Below are positions 9,136 through 18,473 of a stretch of 64,000 nucleotides of DNA, piece after piece. Every line of letters starts with the position of its first letter. Position 1 is the first letter of the stretch. The translations under genes were made by a program, and so were the position numbers. The notes below the pieces were generated by a model that did no database searches, was not told where the DNA came from, and saw nothing but the letters and a program-made list of their open reading frames with translations. This DNA is from an uncultured Elusimicrobium sp. GTDB taxonomy: Bacteria; Elusimicrobiota; Elusimicrobia; Elusimicrobiales; Elusimicrobiaceae. The stretch lies in NCBI GenBank assembly GCA_947305555.1, contig CAMZDW010000004.1, positions 1-64,000 of the forward strand, given 5' to 3'.

Positions 9136-10221
9136 ATGCTATATTACTTGTCACTTTTTAAAGACGATATTAGTTTTTTAAATATCTTTAGTTATATTAC
9201 CTTTCGTACAGGAGCTGCTATTTTTACGGCGTTTTTTCTAACGCTTTTGATGGGGCCCGGTTTAGTCAAAAAATTACGTTCCTATAAGATACAGCAGATT
9301 GAGCGTGAATATGGGCCTGCTTCTCACTTGTCTAAAAGCGGGACGCCTACCATGGGCGGTTTGCTGATTTTTATTAGCTTAATTGTGAGCGTACTCATTT
9401 GGGGAAGATTAGATAGTTCTTACATTTGGTTGCTCGTTTTTACGACGGTTACGTTAGGAATTGCCGGTGTCATGGATGATTATACTAAGCTAGTAAAGAA
9501 AAATCCGGAAGGTATGAAATCCTCCATTAAATTAGCTATCCAATTATTTACGGCGGTTGTGGTCGTGGGTTATTTAGCATTAAATCCACCCAATGGCAAC
9601 TATGCTACTTCCTTAATCATCCCTTATATGAGCAAAATGTTTATTGATTTATCTGCGTTTTATTTTGCATTTGCCATGCTGGTAATTGTGGGATCTTCTA
9701 ACGCTACAAATCTGACGGACGGGCTAGATGGGCTGGCCAGTGGATGTATGGTCTTTACGGCCGTTACGTATGGAATTTTTGCTTACTTGGCAGGGAACAT
9801 CAACTTCGCCGATTATTTGAAAATTATCTATGTTCCCGGAGCCGGGGAGATAACCGTTTTTATGGGGGCTTTAGTGGGTGCCTGTTTGGGATTTTTATGG
9901 TTCAACTCTTACCCGGCCCAGGTATTTATGGGGGATACAAGCTCGCTGTTTTTAGGGGGAGTGATTGGTACGGCCGCGTTGTGTGTAAAGCAAGAGTTGT
10001 TATTGCCAATTGCCGGAGGGATTTTTGTGATGGAGACCGTTTCTGTTATGTTACAAATGGGCTATTTCAAATTTACCCACGGAAAGCGGCTTTTCAAGAT
10101 GGCGCCGATTCATCATCATTTTGAACTTATGGGAATTGCAGAGCCGAAGGTAATTGTGCGTTTTTGGATTGTGGGGGTAATGTTGATGTTGGTAGCGTTA
10201 GCTTCTCTTAAAATTAGGTAA
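9136..10221 (+). CDS. mraY: Phospho-N-acetylmuramoyl-pentapeptide-transferase MraY
   Basis: Polytopic membrane enzyme that makes lipid I from UDP-MurNAc-pentapeptide and undecaprenyl phosphate. 361 residues with about ten hydrophobic segments. Signatures are GTPTMGG, DDYTKL, the NATNLTDGLDGLASG loop, FMGDTSSLFLGG and the cytoplasmic HHHFELMG. It lies five bases after murF. No murD follows; ftsW begins three bases after the stop. Confidence 0.96.
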   Translation: MLYYLSLFKDDISFLNIFSYITFRTGAAIFTAFFLTLLMGPGLVKKLRSYKIQQIEREYGPASHLSKSGTPTMGGLLIFISLIVSVLIWGRLDSSYIWLLVFTTVTLGIAGVMDDYTKLVKKNPEGMKSSIKLAIQLFTAVVVVGYLALNPPNGNYATSLIIPYMSKMFIDLSAFYFAFAMLVIVGSSNATNLTDGLDGLASGCMVFTAVTYGIFAYLAGNINFADYLKIIYVPGAGEITVFMGALVGACLGFLWFNSYPAQVFMGDTSSLFLGGVIGTAALCVKQELLLPIAGGIFVMETVSVMLQMGYFKFTHGKRLFKMAPIHHHFELMGIAEPKVIVRFWIVGVMLMLVALASLKIR

Positions 10222-10224
10222 TGT

Positions 10225-11448
10225 ATGGTTAGATTATTTAATAAAAAAACACCTGCCAAAAAAAATACGTTTATCCGGAGTGCTGGGCGAACCCCGAGAA
10301 AGAGTTCTTCTTCCAAACAGGACTCTTCTTGGCAGCCCCTGCGCTTGGATAAGCGTTTAGCCTTTATTAGTTTTGCGTTTGTGCTGGTGGGACTCATCTT
10401 TACCTATTCTTCCAGCGCATTTGATTCAGCTTCCTTTTTCAAACGACAGCTGATTTTTGATATTTTAGGCATCCTAATTGCTCTGTTTTTATCTCAAACG
10501 TACAGTCACTTACAACGTTGGAAGATTTTTCGTCCAATTAACTTGATGTATGTTACATGGGCTTTGCTAATTGTGGTGCTTTTTGTACGCACACAGGCCA
10601 ACGTCCATCGATGGATTGATTTCGGATTTTTCAAATTACAACCTTCTGAGATTGCCAAAGTTACTTTAGTAATTTATATTGCAGATTATTTGGAAAGTGT
10701 TGCCGGTAGACTACGTAATTGGCGGCTTTTATTAAAACCCATTGGAGTGGCGGCCATTACTTTGGGGTTGATTTTAGCCGAAAAGGATTTTGGTACGCCT
10801 TTTCTGATGGGGATTGTGTTTGTATCTATGATTTTAGTTGCCGGCGCCCGTTTTGTACATCTATTACTTCCGGGATTAATTATTTCACCGCTTATCATCC
10901 ATCAATTATTTTTTGTGGCCTATCGAAGGGAACGTATTTTTTCATTTCTAAATCCGTTTGCTAAAGAGGGGGGAACCGGATATCAGTTGGTACAATCTTT
11001 TTTGGCGGTAGGTTCCGGAGGATGGTTTGGAAAAGGACTCGGAAACAGTGAGTTAAAATTGGAATATTTGCCGGCAGCACATACCGATTTTATTTTCTCC
11101 ATTATGTGTGAAGAGTTTGGTTTATTTCGCATTGCGCTGATCGTGGGGGGATTCTGTTGGTTTTTGATACGGGGAATTAGTTTGGCCCGTATCGCTAAAA
11201 CACACTTTAATGCGTTAGTTATTTTTGGGCTTACCTCTACCATCTGTTTGCAGGCATTTTTTAATATGGCCATGGCCATCGGGCTAATGCCGACAAAAGG
11301 GATTGCTTTACCGTTTTTCTCGTATGGAGGATCTTCGGTGATTATGACCCTGGTGATGGTGGGGATTATCCTCAATTTAGCAGCGGTAGACCGTACACAA
11401 AATAATTTGCGTGCGGACATTACAAGTTATAAAAATAGGAATAAATAA
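10225..11448 (+). CDS. ftsW: SEDS-family peptidoglycan glycosyltransferase FtsW
   Basis: 407 residues. A basic cytoplasmic N-terminus (~50 residues, rich in Lys, Ser and Arg) precedes about ten membrane helices. SEDS motifs include LQPSEIAK and the C-terminal LPFFSYGGSS loop. Family members polymerise lipid II, and FtsW is the septal one. RodA is the alternative, but location between mraY and murG in the division cluster favours FtsW. Confidence 0.9.
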   Translation: MVRLFNKKTPAKKNTFIRSAGRTPRKSSSSKQDSSWQPLRLDKRLAFISFAFVLVGLIFTYSSSAFDSASFFKRQLIFDILGILIALFLSQTYSHLQRWKIFRPINLMYVTWALLIVVLFVRTQANVHRWIDFGFFKLQPSEIAKVTLVIYIADYLESVAGRLRNWRLLLKPIGVAAITLGLILAEKDFGTPFLMGIVFVSMILVAGARFVHLLLPGLIISPLIIHQLFFVAYRRERIFSFLNPFAKEGGTGYQLVQSFLAVGSGGWFGKGLGNSELKLEYLPAAHTDFIFSIMCEEFGLFRIALIVGGFCWFLIRGISLARIAKTHFNALVIFGLTSTICLQAFFNMAMAIGLMPTKGIALPFFSYGGSSVIMTLVMVGIILNLAAVDRTQNNLRADITSYKNRNK

Positions 11449-11450
11449 TT

Positions 11451-12533
11451 ATGAACAGACGCTTTATGATTGCTTCCGGTGGAACGGGTGGACACTTTTA
11501 TCCTGGCTTTGCACTGGGCAGGCAACTTCGAAAACAGGGACTTCCCGTTTTATTTGTGGTGCGAAAACACGACCCCGCCATCCAGGTTCTAGAAGCACAT
11601 AAACTACATTATAGGGAAATTGATTTTATGGGGCTCCCACGCTCATTAAATCCAATGCGGCATCTCCGGTTTGTAGGTAAATTCTTCAAATCTCTTTGGC
11701 AGACCCGACGGATTATTAAAGAATTTCGTCCGGATGTAGCACTGGGGACAGGGGGCTATATTTCGTTCCCGCTGATTTTTATGGCCCATTTTATGGGGGT
11801 TAAAACTGCGGTGCATGATTCCAATTCTCGTATTGGGTTAGCCAACAAGATGTGTGGTAAATTTACAGATTTATTTATGTTAGGGTTGCCCACAAATGAA
11901 AAAATCAAAAATTCTGTTTTGACTAGTACTCCTATCCGTAGTGAATTTTCATCAGAGGCAGACCGTAATTCTCTTTTAATTGGCCTAGGGCTAGATCCCG
12001 CTAAAAAAACCATTTTAGTAGTTGGGGGAAGCCAAGGGGCTCGTGCCTTAAATACGGCGATTGTATCTCTTGTAAAAAAGAACCCGGATTGGCAGTTTAT
12101 TCATATTACGGGAGAACGTTGGTATGGTGTTTTGCACGAAGAATATACCAATTTGCCCAATATTGCGGTACTGCCTTATTCTCATGAAATTTACGCTTTT
12201 ATGAAAGTAGTAGATATGGCCATTTGCCGCAGTGGTGCTAGTACGCTAGCGGAGCTTATTTACTGCAAATTGCCTGCTATTTTAGTTCCTTTTCCACACG
12301 CCGCGGCTGACCATCAATATTATAATGCAAAAATTTTGGAAGATGCCGGCTGCGCTTTTGTAGTGAGAGAGAATAAAAAGATAGAGGAAAATTTGCAACT
12401 CCTTCTTGAGAATTTACGAGAAGAAAAATCCAAACAATCGCTTGTTTCTTTGCGACGTGCTTATCAGCATTTGAAACTACCCAATCCATTAAGGGCCGCC
12501 CATGAAATTGTTGGATTATTACGAAATCTGTAA
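11451..12533 (+). CDS. murG: UDP-N-acetylglucosamine--MurNAc-pentapeptide pyrophosphoryl-undecaprenol transferase MurG
   Basis: GT-B glycosyltransferase that makes lipid II on the inner membrane. 360 residues. The glycine-rich N-terminal loop GGTGGHFYPG, GGYISFP, GGSQGARALN and the donor-site segment CRSGASTLAEL with PFPHAAADHQ are all present. It is the last gene of the plus-strand cell-wall run and is followed by a strong terminator. murC, ddl, ftsQ, ftsA and ftsZ do not follow. Confidence 0.96.
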   Translation: MNRRFMIASGGTGGHFYPGFALGRQLRKQGLPVLFVVRKHDPAIQVLEAHKLHYREIDFMGLPRSLNPMRHLRFVGKFFKSLWQTRRIIKEFRPDVALGTGGYISFPLIFMAHFMGVKTAVHDSNSRIGLANKMCGKFTDLFMLGLPTNEKIKNSVLTSTPIRSEFSSEADRNSLLIGLGLDPAKKTILVVGGSQGARALNTAIVSLVKKNPDWQFIHITGERWYGVLHEEYTNLPNIAVLPYSHEIYAFMKVVDMAICRSGASTLAELIYCKLPAILVPFPHAAADHQYYNAKILEDAGCAFVVRENKKIEENLQLLLENLREEKSKQSLVSLRRAYQHLKLPNPLRAAHEIVGLLRNL

Positions 12534-12550
12534 AATTATCAAAAAAGAAA

Positions 12551-12573
12551 AGCCGAGGGAAAAATCCTCGGCT
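12551..12573. terminator. Rho-independent terminator between convergent murG and the pilin gene
   Basis: Perfect 8-bp stem AGCCGAGG/CCTCGGCT with a 7-base loop, with an A-rich run on the left and a T-rich run on the right. It lies between two convergent genes and can end both transcripts. Confidence 0.85.
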
Positions 12574-12591
12574 TTCTGTTTAGAATAAATC

Positions 12592-13044
12592 TTACTGCAT
12601 GTTATTAAAGAATGTGCATATGTTACTATAATCTGAATCGGTAGGACTGCAATTGCGGCTTTCCCCATTGTAAGAAAGGGTAAGCGTATACAGAATGGTG
12701 GTATCTCCTTTATCTTTACGTGTAGCAGTCACAGCTCCGCTATCCGCATTTTTTTCTTGCAATTCATATTCAAACCAGTTGGTAACAAAAGTTTTGTTCG
12801 AGTTGGACCACTCTCCACCTTTTAATACAACATCTGAAATGTTCTCGTAAGAAGAAATCGCTTGCCCAGGATTTGCCTGATCGAAACGTTGAACGGCATC
12901 GGCGATTGCTTTTAAGTTAACCAATGCTTCTGTCATGCGAGATTTTTCCACAGCTGCCTCATACTGCGGCATGGCGACGGCGGCTAAAATCCCTACGATA
13001 AGTACGACAACTAACAATTCAATTAATGTAAAACCTCGGTTCAT
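12592..13044 (-). CDS. Type IV pilin-like / pseudopilin protein with prepilin leader
   Basis: 150 residues. A very short basic leader MNRG is followed by FTLIELLVVVLIVGILAAVA, the class III prepilin signal cleaved before Phe5 with Glu at mature position 5. The rest is a long N-terminal helix and a small globular head. Two cysteines near the C-terminus (NCSPTD, NICTFF) could form a disulfide. AGGAGG lies 7-8 bases upstream of the start. It stands alone; no pilus assembly ATPase, platform protein or peptidase is in the window, so the machine is encoded elsewhere. It could be a major pilin or a secretion pseudopilin. Confidence 0.9.
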   Translation of the reverse strand: MNRGFTLIELLVVVLIVGILAAVAMPQYEAAVEKSRMTEALVNLKAIADAVQRFDQANPGQAISSYENISDVVLKGGEWSNSNKTFVTNWFEYELQEKNADSGAVTATRKDKGDTTILYTLTLSYNGESRNCSPTDSDYSNICTFFNNMQ

Positions 13045-13122
13045 AAAAACCCTCCTGTTGTCCTTCTGCTAATAGTATACTAATTTTCTTTGAAAATGCA
13101 CATGATTTTTAAAAATGTAATA

Positions 13123-14091
13123 TTACCGGCTACCTCGGATTCGCTTAATGTTACGGCGGTGTTCATCGAAGGTTTTCGAAAACACGTGCCGTCCCGTATT
13201 ATCGGCTACGAAGTATAAAGCTTCAAATTCCGGAGTAGGATTTAAAACACCCAATACGGAGGCTTCGCTTGGGTTGCAGATGGGGCCCGGAGGCAATCCG
13301 TTATATCGGTAGGTATTATAAGGCGAGTCGGTACGTAAATCAGAGTATGTTAATCCCTTTTTCCAATAGCGGTTTTCCTTGATGTTAAAACCGAGGGCAT
13401 ATTGAACGGTCGGGTCTGCTTCCAGCTTTTTATCAATGCGAAACCGGTTTAAATAGACGGCTGCAATCTTGGGCCTTTCATCATGAACAACAGCTTCCCG
13501 TTCTACGATGGAGGCAATCGTCAATACTTGTTCTTCGGTTAGGTCGGTGGGATATTGTTTAAAAAGAGGGGTAATATGTTTTTTATATTGATCTAGAATT
13601 TCTTTTACTACTTTCTTAGCCGGTGTGTTTTGGGCAAATAAATAGGTGGAAGGAAATAATTTTCCTTCCAATTTTTGGGTGCGCACTAAATTTAAAAATT
13701 CTTGGCCATCTGTAATCCCGCGTGATACTAACTCTTCGGCCATTTCTTCGCTGCGCCATCCTTCTAGCAAAGTAATCCTTTCATAATGGGTGCATTTCCC
13801 GCTCTTGATGCAGTTAATTACCTCTATGTCGGACATATGCTTGCGCAAATCAAATCGTCCGGCCTTAAGGTCTGCTGCATTGGAAGTTAATTTTAACAAT
13901 GCTTTAAAGAGCAATTCACTGCGAATCACCCCTTTTTCTTTTAAGGTGTGTGCCACCGAAGAACCGCTTTGGCCCGGTTGAATGGTTACGACGGTAATTT
14001 CTCCTGGAGTGAACAAATATACTTTGGCACTCCAGAGACTCCCCAAGAGTGCCAATAGAAAAAGGGTTGTTAGCAGCCAGAATCTTTTCAT
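13123..14091 (-). CDS. mltG: Endolytic murein transglycosylase MltG (YceG-like)
   Basis: 322 residues: N-terminal membrane anchor (~5-22), then a LysM-like subdomain and the YceG catalytic domain. ASIVEREAVVHDERP carries the catalytic glutamate. DPTVQYALG, SPYNTYRYNGLPPGPICNPS and the C-terminal LYFVADNTGRHVFSKT are family signatures. The enzyme cuts nascent glycan strands in the periplasm and is thought to set their length. Its start lies two bases after the tyrS stop, so both are probably on one transcript. Confidence 0.95.
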   Translation of the reverse strand: MKRFWLLTTLFLLALLGSLWSAKVYLFTPGEITVVTIQPGQSGSSVAHTLKEKGVIRSELLFKALLKLTSNAADLKAGRFDLRKHMSDIEVINCIKSGKCTHYERITLLEGWRSEEMAEELVSRGITDGQEFLNLVRTQKLEGKLFPSTYLFAQNTPAKKVVKEILDQYKKHITPLFKQYPTDLTEEQVLTIASIVEREAVVHDERPKIAAVYLNRFRIDKKLEADPTVQYALGFNIKENRYWKKGLTYSDLRTDSPYNTYRYNGLPPGPICNPSEASVLGVLNPTPEFEALYFVADNTGRHVFSKTFDEHRRNIKRIRGSR

Positions 14092-14093
14092 CT

Positions 14094-15254
14094 TTATTTA
14101 ATTAGTTTGAAAAAATGCCGTTTGCCGATCTGCAATACATCTCCGTTTTCAAAGGCAACCGGCCCATCTTGCGTCACTTTTTCGCCTTTTAAACGGACTC
14201 CGCCTTGCTCTATGAGTGCACGCGCTTTGTTCTTGCTGGGGGCGGCCCCGGCGGCAAAAATGACAGCAGATAACAGTGCTCCCGGTTCCGGAGTAAAAGA
14301 CGGCATATCCGTCGGGATTTCTTTTTTTGAAAATACTGTTTCAAAATGAGTTTGTGCTGCATCAGCGGCAGCTGCATTGTGAAAACGTTCCACCAATAAA
14401 TGCGCCAATTTTTTCTTAGCAGCCATGGGGTGCATGGCTTTGATTTCATCCAAATTTTCGCTTGTTAAAAGTTCGTAATACATGGGCATTACTTCGTCGG
14501 CAATAGACATAATTTTTCCAAACATATCTTCCGGTGCATCCGTCAGCCCGACGTAATTTTTGTAGGATTTGGACATTTTTTTCACGCCATCTAATCCTAC
14601 CAGTAGCGGTACGGTAATGGCCACTTGGGCTTCTTGACCGTTGTTTTTTTGGAGTTGGCGTCCGACAAGTAAGTTAAAGATTTGGTCTGTTCCACCCAGT
14701 TCTACATCTGCTTTCAGTGCCACAGAGTCCTGTCCTTGGAATAAACTGTAGAGTACTTCAAGCATACTGATTGGATTCCCGGCAGCCATGCGTTTTTTAA
14801 AGTCATCACGTTCCAATACTTGTGCAACGGTTACTTTTTGAAGTGTAGAAAGTAGTTCTTTGCCGGATACAAAGGGATCTAACCATTCGCTATTGAAGCG
14901 AATTTCTGTTTTAGTGGGATCCAATACTTTAAAAGCTTGTTCCGTATATGTTTTTGCATTTTCCAAAATTTGTTCACGGGCGAGGACGGGGCGGGTGGAA
15001 TCACGTCCGGAAGGGTCACCGATAGCGGCAGTAAAATCGCCGATAACGAGCACCGCGGTATGGCCGAAATCCTGGAAACGGCGCATGAGCGACAACGCTA
15101 CACTATGGCCAAGGTGTAAATCAGCGGATGTTGGGTCGCACCCTAATTTAATTTTCAGTGTTTTCCCGCTTTCCAATTTTTTGGCTAAATCAGCCTTGGA
15201 AACTACATCCACGCAACCGCGTGTTAAAAATGAAATTTGTTCATCAATGGTCAT
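14094..15254 (-). CDS. tyrS: Tyrosyl-tRNA synthetase
   Basis: Class I aminoacyl-tRNA synthetase charging tRNA-Tyr; 386 residues. The HIGH motif is HLGHS in SADLHLGHSVAL, the KMSKS loop is KKMSKSYKN, and the C-terminal S4-like domain carries KARALIEQGGVRLKG. AGGAG lies about 8 bases upstream of the ATG. Farther up, TGCTAGAAT (15283-15291, minus strand) is a good extended -10 element, giving a leader of about 20 bases. Confidence 0.95.
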   Translation of the reverse strand: MTIDEQISFLTRGCVDVVSKADLAKKLESGKTLKIKLGCDPTSADLHLGHSVALSLMRRFQDFGHTAVLVIGDFTAAIGDPSGRDSTRPVLAREQILENAKTYTEQAFKVLDPTKTEIRFNSEWLDPFVSGKELLSTLQKVTVAQVLERDDFKKRMAAGNPISMLEVLYSLFQGQDSVALKADVELGGTDQIFNLLVGRQLQKNNGQEAQVAITVPLLVGLDGVKKMSKSYKNYVGLTDAPEDMFGKIMSIADEVMPMYYELLTSENLDEIKAMHPMAAKKKLAHLLVERFHNAAAADAAQTHFETVFSKKEIPTDMPSFTPEPGALLSAVIFAAGAAPSKNKARALIEQGGVRLKGEKVTQDGPVAFENGDVLQIGKRHFFKLIK

Positions 15255-15310
15255 AAAAATACTCCTCTAATAGTATAGGTATATTCTAGCAAAAAGAATG
15301 TGCCAACGTA

Positions 15311-17281
15311 TTAATAAAAATCGTATGGGTCTGCAGCTAATTTTAATGTTACCTTTTTGGAGGGTTCCCAACTATCCAATAAGGCCAGTAAATCGGCTCG
15401 CCTGTCTTCATCTGTCTTAAAAAGCAAATATTGTTTTTTGAGTGTATCGGTTTTTTTACCGCATTCAACCGGGCCCAACACTTCTAACGAAAGCGGCGTA
15501 GCAAGTGCACGTACACGGGCGGCTTCCTGTTGAAGTAAATCCGTTTCTTTGGCTTTAAGCGTTAGTTTGAATAAATGTACGAAGGGGGGATAGTTAAAAC
15601 CTTCGCGAAGCAGCATTTCGCTTTCTGCTACAGCGGTATAATTACCTTCATATAAGGGAGCGTAATCGTATCCTTCTTGGTCAGAAGTTTGGATGAGAAG
15701 TCGCCCGTTTTTGATGCCGGACAAATGCCCCCGTAAATCAAAAAGAAGCTGCCCAAATCTTTCTGTACTTCTAAAATCGGTGCCGGCTAGTTCCAATTCT
15801 GCATCCAAGACTGCGGCAAGTGTGATTTTGGCGCCACGTAACGCTCCGGCGGCCACACGCGTGCCAATGATAATATCTGCTCCGCCGGATTGCAACGCGT
15901 GCAAGGCTTCAAATCCCTGCCCTGATTTTGTTTTCAAGGTGTCACTTTCCAAACGCAAAATTTTTGCTCCAGGAAATAATTTCGCAAGCTCAGTTTCAAT
16001 TTTTTGAGTTCCACCGCCGCGAGACTTAAAAATAACATTCCCGCATTTGGGACATGTTTGCGAAAGCTCTTCGCGCGCTCCACATTTTTTGCAAAGTAAA
16101 ACGTCAGTTCCATTTGTTTGCTTTTCTCGTGCTAAAATGCCACCGCATTTTTTGCATTTGGCATAGGTTCCGCAATTTAGGCATGCATATGCCCGAGCAT
16201 AACCTTGCCGATTCAAAATAAGCAAAGCGGTTTCATGACGGCGGATATTTTCTGCAATTTCATCTATTAAAAAATCGGACAGGAATTTTGATTTTTGTCC
16301 CTTTTTTTCGGTTAATTTGATTTGAGGAATAAACGTGTGGCCGGGTACTTGTTCCTTAAAAGAAAATGTTTGAAGCAAGTTCTGCTTAACTTGATGAAGA
16401 AGTTCCACGCTGGGAGTAGCGGTAGAAGCGATAAATAAAGCGCCGTGTTGTTTCGCCCGAAAGAAAAGCACGTCCCGCGCATGATAGTAAGGTTTATTCT
16501 CTTCTTGTTTGTAATTATCGTCTCCTTCATCGAGTAGCGCAACTAACCGTAAGTTTTTAAACGGAAGCAAGGAAGCTGAACGCGTTCCAATTACAACACA
16601 GGGAACTCCGTTGGAAATGGCAGAGAAAAATTTTTTCTTTTGGCTTAATAGCATTCGGCTATGCCAACAAAACACATTTATAGCGCCGAATCGGTGTTCG
16701 GATTCAGCGATAAATTGACGTGCAGCTGCAATATCCGGCACGGTGATGAGGGTTTGTCCGTATTCGGTTAGAACCTGATCTGCCAGGCGCAAAACAGTTT
16801 CCGTTTTCCCGGTATAGGCCGGCCCGTTGAAAAGAGCTGCGTGAAATTCATAAGCCGGGAGTGCCTGGAGTTCTTTAAGTACCTGTTGTTGAGAAGAGGT
16901 TAGTGTAAAATCCGGCGTTTTGATTTGAATAGATGGAGGTAGCACCGGCGGTTGTAATTTAAAATAGGGTTGGGGAGGTACCAGTGCAAATAAAATTTGT
17001 CCGATAGGTCCACCCCAACGGCTTTTAATAAATTTAGCCAGTGAAAATAAATCGCTGCCAAACAGAGGTCGCTCGTCTACCAAATGGATAATATCTTTAA
17101 GAGTAATTCCCTGCGGAGCACCGGAGACTTCCGTCACCTGGGTGACCAGCCCGCAAGTTAATTGACGGCCAAACGGAGCAGTAACACGCATACCCGGCTG
17201 GATTTTATCTTCCAATTCGGGCGGAACTCGATAATCAAAATCGCGATCCAGCGGCACGTCGAAAACGACTTTGCAAAACAT
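15311..17281 (-). CDS. priA: Primosomal helicase PriA
   Basis: Replication-restart DNA helicase of 656 residues, on the short side for the family. An N-terminal DNA-binding domain precedes the helicase core with Walker A GPAYTGKT. Eight cysteines in pairs (CLNC, CKKC, CKKC, CPKC) form the two zinc sites between the helicase lobes. GGGTQKIE and IIGTRVAAG follow. The Walker B box reads LLDEGDDNYKQ where DEEHDxSYKQ is the norm: the catalytic DE is kept, but the third and fourth positions are Gly-Asp. The gene starts three bases after the end of the glycosylase gene. Confidence 0.92.
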   Translation of the reverse strand: MFCKVVFDVPLDRDFDYRVPPELEDKIQPGMRVTAPFGRQLTCGLVTQVTEVSGAPQGITLKDIIHLVDERPLFGSDLFSLAKFIKSRWGGPIGQILFALVPPQPYFKLQPPVLPPSIQIKTPDFTLTSSQQQVLKELQALPAYEFHAALFNGPAYTGKTETVLRLADQVLTEYGQTLITVPDIAAARQFIAESEHRFGAINVFCWHSRMLLSQKKKFFSAISNGVPCVVIGTRSASLLPFKNLRLVALLDEGDDNYKQEENKPYYHARDVLFFRAKQHGALFIASTATPSVELLHQVKQNLLQTFSFKEQVPGHTFIPQIKLTEKKGQKSKFLSDFLIDEIAENIRRHETALLILNRQGYARAYACLNCGTYAKCKKCGGILAREKQTNGTDVLLCKKCGAREELSQTCPKCGNVIFKSRGGGTQKIETELAKLFPGAKILRLESDTLKTKSGQGFEALHALQSGGADIIIGTRVAAGALRGAKITLAAVLDAELELAGTDFRSTERFGQLLFDLRGHLSGIKNGRLLIQTSDQEGYDYAPLYEGNYTAVAESEMLLREGFNYPPFVHLFKLTLKAKETDLLQQEAARVRALATPLSLEVLGPVECGKKTDTLKKQYLLFKTDEDRRADLLALLDSWEPSKKVTLKLAADPYDFY

Positions 17282-17283
17282 AT

Positions 17284-18159
17284 TTATTTTCGGGCCCCTT
17301 TGAGTCCTAACTTATCCATGACCATTTGCAGGTCAATCCAGGCATCTTTTTTCCAACCGGGGTTACGTAAAAGAGCTGCCGGGTGAAAGGTAGCTAAAAT
17401 TTTCACGGGACGGGGTAGTTTTACATTATCTAGGTGTAAATCATAAAATTGACCGCGCAACGCCCCCAATGATTTCGCATCTGCAATTAGAGCCTTAGCC
17501 GACACTCCGCCCAAAGCTACGATGTACTTGGGGCAGATAATTGCAATTTGCTGTTCTAAATATTTGCGGCAACAAGCAATTTCACCGGCATTGGGCGCGC
17601 GATCGTTGCCATGTTTATCCGGATGTAATGGATCTACCATCGGATGACATTTGGCGATATTTGCAATGTAGACTTGTTCACGCGTAAGCCCCATGGCCGC
17701 GATCATTTTATCTAATAATTGACCGGCACGGCCGACAAAAGGGCGACCCTGGCGGTCTTCGTCAAAACCGGGGCCTTCTCCCACAAACATTAGCTCGGCA
17801 TTTACATTTCCTTCGCCCGGTACAGCATTTAAGCGAGTGGCTCCCAACGGACAACGGGAACAATGTTGAATCGTTTCGGCCAGTTCCTTTAAAGCGGCCT
17901 GTTTTTGTGTAGTATTCATGATAGAAGCGTCTGCTGTATTGGAGGCGGTTACGGTAGAAGCTCGGGGGGTTGAACGCCTAAATTCAATGGTTAAAGTAGC
18001 CCCGGAAGAAGTTTCTTCTTTAGACGTTACCTCTTTTGGAGAACAAGAAACCGAAGCGGCTGCAGTAGAAGCAGCCGCTGTAATTAAATCATCTTCATCT
18101 TGAGTAGCCAAGAAATTTTTTAATTCTTTGGCTAATTGATTGATGGAATTTTTCGGCAT
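17284..18159 (-). CDS. Uracil-DNA glycosylase, family 4 (iron-sulfur type)
   Basis: 291 residues. The catalytic domain (~85-285) has CSRCPLG and CCRKYLEQQIAIICP, which supply the [4Fe-4S] cysteines, the uracil-site GEGPGFDEDRQGRPFVGRAG (20 residues) and the C-terminal TFHPAALLRN. It removes uracil from DNA in base-excision repair. The first ~80 residues are a low-complexity Ser/Ala/Thr/Glu-rich extension with no recognised domain. Its start overlaps the rpoZ stop by one base (TAATG). Confidence 0.93.
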   Translation of the reverse strand: MPKNSINQLAKELKNFLATQDEDDLITAAASTAAASVSCSPKEVTSKEETSSGATLTIEFRRSTPRASTVTASNTADASIMNTTQKQAALKELAETIQHCSRCPLGATRLNAVPGEGNVNAELMFVGEGPGFDEDRQGRPFVGRAGQLLDKMIAAMGLTREQVYIANIAKCHPMVDPLHPDKHGNDRAPNAGEIACCRKYLEQQIAIICPKYIVALGGVSAKALIADAKSLGALRGQFYDLHLDNVKLPRPVKILATFHPAALLRNPGWKKDAWIDLQMVMDKLGLKGARK

Positions 18160-18455
18160 TATAATTTCATCGGTTCTTTAGCCTTTCGTTCGGCTTCTAA
18201 CCGGGCTTCTTCTTGGGCTTTGAGTTCCGCTTCCAAATTCACTTTGCTCGTATTTAACACTTCATCTTTTTTAACGCGGCCCGATAAAATATCGTCCAAG
18301 GCAATTTTAATTACGACAGCATTAGGTTGATTTTTATACTCGCTTTTTTTCTTAAGTTCCTTGGCCCACATAGAGGCAAGAACAACTACATCATAGCGGT
18401 CACCGTCATAATTCATTAATTTGGCATCTAATTCTTTGTCATTTTTTACGGACAT
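18159..18455 (-). CDS. rpoZ: RNA polymerase omega subunit
   Basis: 98 residues, matching the omega fold: RYDVVVLASMWAKEL, then KNQPNAVVIKIALDDILSGRV, ending in a charged Glu/Lys-rich helix. Omega helps fold and assemble beta-prime. The neighbours support the call, since gmk-rpoZ is one of the most widespread small gene pairs in bacteria. It lies 18 bases downstream of gmk. Confidence 0.88.
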   Translation of the reverse strand: MSVKNDKELDAKLMNYDGDRYDVVVLASMWAKELKKKSEYKNQPNAVVIKIALDDILSGRVKKDEVLNTSKVNLEAELKAQEEARLEAERKAKEPMKL

Positions 18456-18473
18456 GTTTGCTCCCTCGCTGTA

